Of a stretch of 11,049 nt of DNA, positions 6,994 through 11,049 are shown piece by piece. Made by a program: the position numbers and the translations under genes. Each line of letters starts with the position of its first letter. The first letter of the stretch is position 1. The stretch comes from Gemmatimonadales bacterium UBA2960 (GTDB lineage Bacteria > Gemmatimonadota > Gemmatimonadetes > Longimicrobiales > Gaopeijiaceae): positions 1 through 11,049 of the forward strand of contig DEBI01000060.1 in NCBI GenBank assembly GCA_002348465.1. The letters run 5' to 3'. The notes below the pieces were generated by a model that made no database searches, was not told the DNA's origin, and was given only the letters and a program-made list of their open reading frames with translations.

Positions 6994-8955
6994 TTAATCT
7001 TTGACCTGGGGTAACGCGAGTGCGATCAGTCTTCCCGTGGTGTTCCTGTCCCCTACAGCCACTACGATGAACTGTCTGCCATCTGCCATATATGTCATGG
7101 GTGCTCCAGATGTACCAGCTGGAAGCTCGATTTCCCAGATGACCTCTCCGGTCTGTTTATCCCATGCGCGGAAAGCCTTTCCACCCGCAATTGGGAGGAT
7201 CGACAACGCGTCTTCCGTTCCTTCACCAATGAAGAATAGGGTCCGGGTAAGGAGAGGAGCGGGACGTCCACGTTGACCAAGCCAGGGCAAGTCCATATCT
7301 GCGATCGCCGGATGGTCTCGTGGGCCGGGTCCGTTTGGCCTCATCCATACGTGCTCACCCGTATTCATGTCGATGGCCGTAATTCGCCCATATGGAGGCT
7401 TAAGTAGCGGGAGCCCACCAGGCATAGGTACTTCCCGAGGCATCCCTCGTATATAAAGGTGGTCGGAACTATCTGGCAGGGGTGGGGGCACGAGGGCCGT
7501 GACATTAGGGGACGTGACCGACGGGATGTACATAAGCCCGGTTTCAGGATCGACCGCAGCTCCGCCCCAGTTAGCTCCCCCGACCCATCCGGGCATCAGG
7601 ATTGTACCCTGCTTCCCGTTTACGCCTCTGACCGTTGGGGGAGTGTACATCTCACCATAAACGAAGCCCTCGAGGATCTCTTCGGCTTCAGCACGAAGTT
7701 CAGGGGTGAAGTCGATGAGATCGTTTGTAGTGATGCCCTGTAGATCAAAGGGCGCAGGGTGTGTCGGGAAAGGCTGGGTCGCTGCAGCGATCTCGCCAGG
7801 AACAGGAGACGGTGGGACGGCACGATCTTCGATCGGCCATATCGGCTCACCAGTTTCGCGGTCGAGTGCGAATACAAATGCCTGCTTGGTCACTTGTGCG
7901 ACCACTTTTCTTGACTCCCCGTCTATGACGACGTCCATCACGTTCGGAGCTGCAGGTGGGTCGTAGTCCCATAGTCCATGTCTGACCATCTGATAGTGCC
8001 AGACACGCTCTCCAGTATCGACATCTACGGCTACGACCGATTCGCCATAGAGGTTGTCTCCGGGGCGGGCGCCGCCGTACCAGTCGTTGGTTGTAGTTTT
8101 CAGCGGCAGGTAGACGTGCCCTAGCTCTTCGTCAGCACTCATCAAGGTCCAGACATTCCCGTTACCACTGTAGACCCATGAAGAGTCGGCCCAGGTCTCG
8201 ATTGCGGGGTCGCCCGGTTCTGGGATGGGATTGAATCGCCAGCGGAGTTGGCCAGTGCGGATGTCATATGCGCGCACGTATCCTGGAGGTGCAGTAGTCC
8301 AGTTTCGGTTCGGGACCATTGCGGTTGTTCCGACGACGACCACGTCGCGCACTACTAATGGGGCGGACGTCCACGAGTAGGTCAGGACACGAGGGTCCGG
8401 GTCCTCCGCCAGATTTACAGATCCGTTCGCACCGAAGCTTGGATCAGGTTGTCCCGTTGTGGCGTCGATCGAGACCAGATATTCCCCCGACCCGAGAAGG
8501 ATCCTTTCATTGTCTCCATCATTCCAGTAGGCCACGCCGCGGTTTGATCGTCCCCCTGGAACGTTGCGGAGTCCTGATTCGTACGGATCATATCGCCAGA
8601 TCTCTTCTCCCGTATTTGGGTCAAGAGCCACCGCCTGACCCAGACTCGTCGATGTATATAGCCTATTTCCAATCTTGATCGGCGTTGCCTGGAAGTTCGG
8701 GTTCACAGAAGCGCCCTCGTGCTCTCCCATGAGGCGGTAATCGGCAGACTCCCACGTCCAAGCCACCTCGAGCTGACCAATATTTTCTGCTGAGATTTGG
8801 TCGAGAGGTGAATATTTTGTTGCAGCCAGGTCTCGGGCGTAATGTGGCCAGTCCGCGCCACTATCGATCGCACGTCTGTCGGTACAAGCGCCAAGCCAAG
8901 CGGCAGTAAGGACTAAAGCGATTGAGACGCTAGAAAATGAAAGCGTTCGAGGCAT
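6994..8955 (-). CDS. PQQ-dependent (quinoprotein) dehydrogenase, lipoprotein
   Basis: This is a pyrroloquinoline-quinone dehydrogenase of the glucose/alcohol dehydrogenase superfamily, 653 residues, acting outside the cytoplasmic membrane. Residues 1-24 form a lipoprotein signal with lipobox LGAC (C24). DWPHYARDLAATKYSPLDQI (35-54) is the family's opening block. Eight copies of a docking-like motif (xDxxTGxxxW or degenerate forms) fall near 112, 164, 231, 311, 365, 469, 529 and 599, fitting an eight-bladed propeller. HGLWDYDPPAAP (326-337) and MPGWVGGANWGG (454-465) are typical active-face segments. LPAGTSGAPMTY and FIVVAVG close the domain. There is no C-terminal cytochrome domain and no N-terminal membrane helices as in E. 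coli Gcd. The substrate (sugar, alcohol or other polyol) cannot be told. The start is ATG 8955 with GGAG 5 bases upstream; a 111-residue longer reading would overlap the amidase gene and bury the lipobox. PQQ synthesis genes are not in the window. Confidence 0.92.
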   Translation of the reverse strand: MPRTLSFSSVSIALVLTAAWLGACTDRRAIDSGADWPHYARDLAATKYSPLDQISAENIGQLEVAWTWESADYRLMGEHEGASVNPNFQATPIKIGNRLYTSTSLGQAVALDPNTGEEIWRYDPYESGLRNVPGGRSNRGVAYWNDGDNERILLGSGEYLVSIDATTGQPDPSFGANGSVNLAEDPDPRVLTYSWTSAPLVVRDVVVVGTTAMVPNRNWTTAPPGYVRAYDIRTGQLRWRFNPIPEPGDPAIETWADSSWVYSGNGNVWTLMSADEELGHVYLPLKTTTNDWYGGARPGDNLYGESVVAVDVDTGERVWHYQMVRHGLWDYDPPAAPNVMDVVIDGESRKVVAQVTKQAFVFALDRETGEPIWPIEDRAVPPSPVPGEIAAATQPFPTHPAPFDLQGITTNDLIDFTPELRAEAEEILEGFVYGEMYTPPTVRGVNGKQGTILMPGWVGGANWGGAAVDPETGLMYIPSVTSPNVTALVPPPLPDSSDHLYIRGMPREVPMPGGLPLLKPPYGRITAIDMNTGEHVWMRPNGPGPRDHPAIADMDLPWLGQRGRPAPLLTRTLFFIGEGTEDALSILPIAGGKAFRAWDKQTGEVIWEIELPAGTSGAPMTYMADGRQFIVVAVGDRNTTGRLIALALPQVKD

Positions 8956-8960
8956 TTGGA

Positions 8961-8964
8961 CTCC
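8961..8964 (-). promoter_or_regulatory. Ribosome binding site of the quinoprotein gene
   Basis: GGAG on the minus strand, 5 bases before ATG 8955. It supports starting at MPRTLSFSS, directly ahead of the lipoprotein signal. Confidence 0.6.
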
Positions 8965-9007
8965 AATAGGGGATCGCAAGAGCGCGCGAAGATGGGTGTG
9001 ATACGGG

Positions 9008-9036
9008 TTGTCCGGCAAACTGTGTTGCTCTAGTAG
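9008..9036 (+). promoter_or_regulatory. Weak candidate promoter for the amidase gene
   Basis: TTGTCC (9008-9013), a 17-base spacer, then TAGTAG (9031-9036) in the 134-base divergent region. Matches to consensus are partial (4 of 6 and 3 of 6). I found no better pair on this strand and none convincing for the opposing quinoprotein gene. Confidence 0.22.
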
Positions 9037-9089
9037 GTGGCGAAGACGACGTTGCTTATGCCTATCCTGAACTCGAAGGAGAAACGAAG

Positions 9090-10760
9090 ATGGGGCCAAC
9101 AGGCGATGAGCAGGGGATCCTAGATGATCTTTCTGGATTAGAGCGGCGTCAATTCTTGAAGGCGGCTGCGGCGGCTCTAGCTGCTGGGGCGGTCCGTCCG
9201 GAGGCTGTGTTCGGCATCGAACCACGACTCCGAGTTGATCCAGAATTTGCGAAGGCTCTGGCGCAGCAGTCTCAGGAAGGTCCGCCACCCGTACCGCTCG
9301 GCAATGGTGAGCATCCTGCTCTGGTGTATCAGGCTTACCCAGGTGGCACAGGATCGCTCTATCAGAAATGGCAGGAAGCGGGAGTAGACCCTTTCATGCG
9401 ACACGACATACAGATCGCGCCGTGGGAAGGGAGTGTTCCAGGTGATCCAGAAGAGATCGCTTGGCTGCCCGTCTCCCGTCTCGCGTCCCTAGTTCGTGAT
9501 CGTCATATCTCGTCTGTCGATTTAACTGAGATCTATCTCGAAAGAATGAACCGGTACGATCCCGAACTGATGTTCGCAGTATCGATTCTCCCCGAACGGG
9601 CTCGGGAAGAAGCTCAGCAGGCAGACATGGACCTGCGCAATGGAACGTGGAGAGGCCCATTACACGGGATTCCGTATGGTGTGAAAGATCTCTTTACCGT
9701 TACTGGAACCCGGACGACGTGGGGGTCAGACTCGTTCATAGATCAGCGTATCGAAGAGGACGCCGATTTAGTCGTGCGTCTCCGTGAAGCAGGAGCTGTG
9801 CTCATCGCGAAGCTTGCGACAGGTGAGTTTGCATCTGGTGACCGTTGGTACAGAGGACAGACCCGGAATCCGTGGAATCGTGAGGAGGGCTCAAGTGGAT
9901 CCTCTGCAGGCCCGGGATCAGCTACGGCTGCTGCTGCCGTCGCGTTTGCGATAGGTACAGAGACGCAAGGCTCGATCGTGTCTCCTTCTCGTCGTAATGG
10001 CTTGAGCGCACTGCGGCCGACATTCGGTAGGGTGAGCCGCTACGGTGGCATGGTACTATCGTGGAGCATGGATAAGGCTGGTCCGATGTGCCGGACCATC
10101 GAAGACTGCGCGCTAGTCTTCAATGAAATCCGCGGGGCCAGCGAAAAAGACCCTGCTTCCATCACGGCGCCCTTCCATTTCGATCCCAACGCGGACATTT
10201 CTAAGTACACCATCGGGTACGACGAAGAGGCGCCTGAGGAGTTCCTCGACCAACTTCGTGACATGGGCGTTCGGCTTACAGAGATGCCGGAAATCCCACA
10301 GGGAAGCTCGAATTCACTGGGAGTCGATTCGTCAGCGGCATTCGACTTCCACGTATCACCAGACGGTGAGGAGCCAGAGCCTATCCCAGAGGGCTTGGAA
10401 CCCCGAGAAGCGAGAAGGAGGGGCCGTTTCCGGAGGGGGAGAGATGTTCTTGCTCTTGACTATGTGCAGAGTCAGCGGAGGCGCTTAATCCTGATGAAGG
10501 AGATGCAGGAAGTGATGGATGGCGTCGATATGTTTGTGTCAGGAGGCGGTCACGTTGGTTTAACAAATCAGACCGGTCATCCGGCTGCGATCGTGCAGTA
10601 TGGCTTTGGTGTTCGGAACCCCGATTCAGATAGCCCGACAACGATGCCGCTCACAACGACGTTGCTCGGAGATCTCTTCGGAGATGACAAAATCCTCAAC
10701 GTTGCGCATGCTTTCCAGAGAAAGACCGACTGGCACCTGAGGAGGCCAGCACTTGACTGA
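9090..10760 (+). CDS. Amidase-signature (AS) family hydrolase with Tat signal peptide
   Basis: AS-family enzymes hydrolyse amide or similar bonds with a Ser-cisSer-Lys triad. Here the triad is visible as K199 in YGVKDLF, S271 in GSSGSSAG and S295 in GTETQGSIVSPS, with 24 residues between the two serines as in GatA and FAAH. The 556-residue product begins with LERRQFLKA (17-25) and a run of Ala/Leu/Gly, a twin-arginine export signal, so it likely acts in the periplasm. This argues against GatA, which is cytoplasmic. GPGSA in place of GGSAA and QGSIVSPS in place of GGSIRxPA mark a distinct subfamily. A charged arginine-rich stretch (about 443-454) lies in the C-terminal region. The ATG at 9090 follows AGGAG (9077-9081). 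The physiological substrate is unknown: an amide, peptide or amino-acid ester is possible. It is divergent from the quinoprotein gene. Confidence 0.9.
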   Translation: MGPTGDEQGILDDLSGLERRQFLKAAAAALAAGAVRPEAVFGIEPRLRVDPEFAKALAQQSQEGPPPVPLGNGEHPALVYQAYPGGTGSLYQKWQEAGVDPFMRHDIQIAPWEGSVPGDPEEIAWLPVSRLASLVRDRHISSVDLTEIYLERMNRYDPELMFAVSILPERAREEAQQADMDLRNGTWRGPLHGIPYGVKDLFTVTGTRTTWGSDSFIDQRIEEDADLVVRLREAGAVLIAKLATGEFASGDRWYRGQTRNPWNREEGSSGSSAGPGSATAAAAVAFAIGTETQGSIVSPSRRNGLSALRPTFGRVSRYGGMVLSWSMDKAGPMCRTIEDCALVFNEIRGASEKDPASITAPFHFDPNADISKYTIGYDEEAPEEFLDQLRDMGVRLTEMPEIPQGSSNSLGVDSSAAFDFHVSPDGEEPEPIPEGLEPREARRRGRFRRGRDVLALDYVQSQRRRLILMKEMQEVMDGVDMFVSGGGHVGLTNQTGHPAAIVQYGFGVRNPDSDSPTTMPLTTTLLGDLFGDDKILNVAHAFQRKTDWHLRRPALD

Positions 10761-10766
10761 CCAGGG

Positions 10767-11049
10767 TTACTGCTCTTGGTCGAGGACTTTTGTTTTGTGG
10801 GTCTCTGAAGAAAGCACCGGAAGTGTCCCCGACCTTTTGCGGAGGCGTCCCTTAACAGCGATCCGATGAGCTGGTAGGGCCGCCGCGCATATCAGCCCGA
10901 GTGCTAAGTGCCCCCAGGAGAGGATGTCCAAAGCCGTTGTCGACGTGGACGTCTGGATAAGGTATCCACTAAGCACCAATGGCATGAAGGTCACTGCTGC
11001 GATCATCCCGCTGCCACGCCCTGTTGGTAGTCTCGACCGCATACTTCTC
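10767..11049 (-). CDS. Small membrane protein, probably C-terminal part (runs off window)
   Basis: The reading frame ends with TAA at 10767-10769 and stays open to the window edge. Two hydrophobic segments are visible: from about GMIAAVTFMPLVLSGYLIQ (12-30, numbered from ATG 11042) and from ILSWGHLALGLICAAALPAH (40-59). A basic, polar tail of about 30 residues follows. H45 and H59 lie 14 apart in the second segment, a pattern seen in membrane b-type cytochromes and DUF4405-like haem proteins; the assignment is only suggestive. The ATG at 11042 has GAGAAG only one base away, too close for a ribosome site, so the true start is probably outside the window (or at codon 13). It is convergent with the amidase, 6 bases apart, with no terminator between. 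Confidence 0.55.
   Translation of the reverse strand, partial: RSMRSRLPTGRGSGMIAAVTFMPLVLSGYLIQTSTSTTALDILSWGHLALGLICAAALPAHRIAVKGRLRKRSGTLPVLSSETHKTKVLDQEQ

Noticed and set aside
8956..9288. A 111-residue N-terminal extension of the quinoprotein reading frame on the minus strand
   Set aside because: It overlaps the start of the amidase gene, is rich in Pro/Gln with no family resemblance, and would put the lipobox signal inside the protein. ATG 8955 has its own ribosome site.
9090..10760. Assignment of the amidase as GatA of the Glu-tRNA amidotransferase
   Set aside because: It carries a Tat export signal, has no gatB or gatC nearby and has altered signature flanks.
4641..10800. The same 13-mer TTTTGTTTTGTGG at 4642-4654 and 10788-10800
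   Set aside because: It is low-complexity, one copy spans a start codon and the other lies inside the tail of a minus-strand gene. No further similarity surrounds either, so I take it as chance.
1..11049. Search for mobile elements, CRISPR arrays, tRNA genes, defence genes
   Set aside because: Nothing supportable: no transposase, integrase, spaced direct repeats or tRNA-like fold was seen. Gene density and style look ordinary chromosomal throughout.

Overview
The window looks like a chromosomal stretch of a Gram-negative, respiring, free-living bacterium. It encodes two probable lipoproteins with lipoboxes, a Tat-type signal peptide, a periplasmic c-type cytochrome and a quinoprotein dehydrogenase. 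The kinase N-terminus (GGMSRVYLA), the amidase subfamily (SSGSSAGP with GTETQGSIVSPS) and the quinoprotein recall genomes of Gemmatimonadota, Acidobacteriota and related groups. That placement is an impression from protein style, not a measurement. I see no phage, transposon, CRISPR, tRNA or rRNA signal.

Left part (1-643): the N-terminus of a Ser/Thr protein kinase runs leftward off the window. It is divergent from a thiamine pyrophosphate (TPP) riboswitch at about 471-575. A plausible sigma70-type promoter sits so that transcription would begin at the first riboswitch helix.

Centre left (644-6455): four same-strand genes with gaps of 12, 12 and 33 bases form a probable operon. They are thiC (HMP-P synthase), a short-chain-type L-threonine 3-dehydrogenase, 2-amino-3-ketobutyrate CoA ligase (kbl), and a 573-residue lipoprotein of unknown function. 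A strong hairpin and T-run at 6419-6455 closes the unit and, by symmetry, also the opposing one. Tdh and Kbl together turn threonine into glycine and acetyl-CoA. Glycine is used to make AIR, the substrate of ThiC, and in many bacteria also feeds the thiazole half of thiamine. Placing tdh-kbl behind a TPP riboswitch therefore makes metabolic sense. This linkage is the most interesting point in the window.

Centre right (6477-8955, minus strand): a lipoprotein PQQ-dependent dehydrogenase is followed by a cytochrome c'/c-556-type protein, a plausible periplasmic oxidation module made of a dehydrogenase and its electron carrier. It is divergent from a Tat-exported amidase-signature enzyme (9090-10760). 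The two share a 134-base intergenic region.

Right edge (10767-11049, minus strand): the C-terminal part of a small membrane protein with two hydrophobic segments, convergent with the amidase and probably continuing past the window.

Most of the content is recognisable metabolism. I do not see a wholly new system. The candidates for new biology are the TPP-controlled threonine-to-glycine operon and the unknown lipoprotein it carries.
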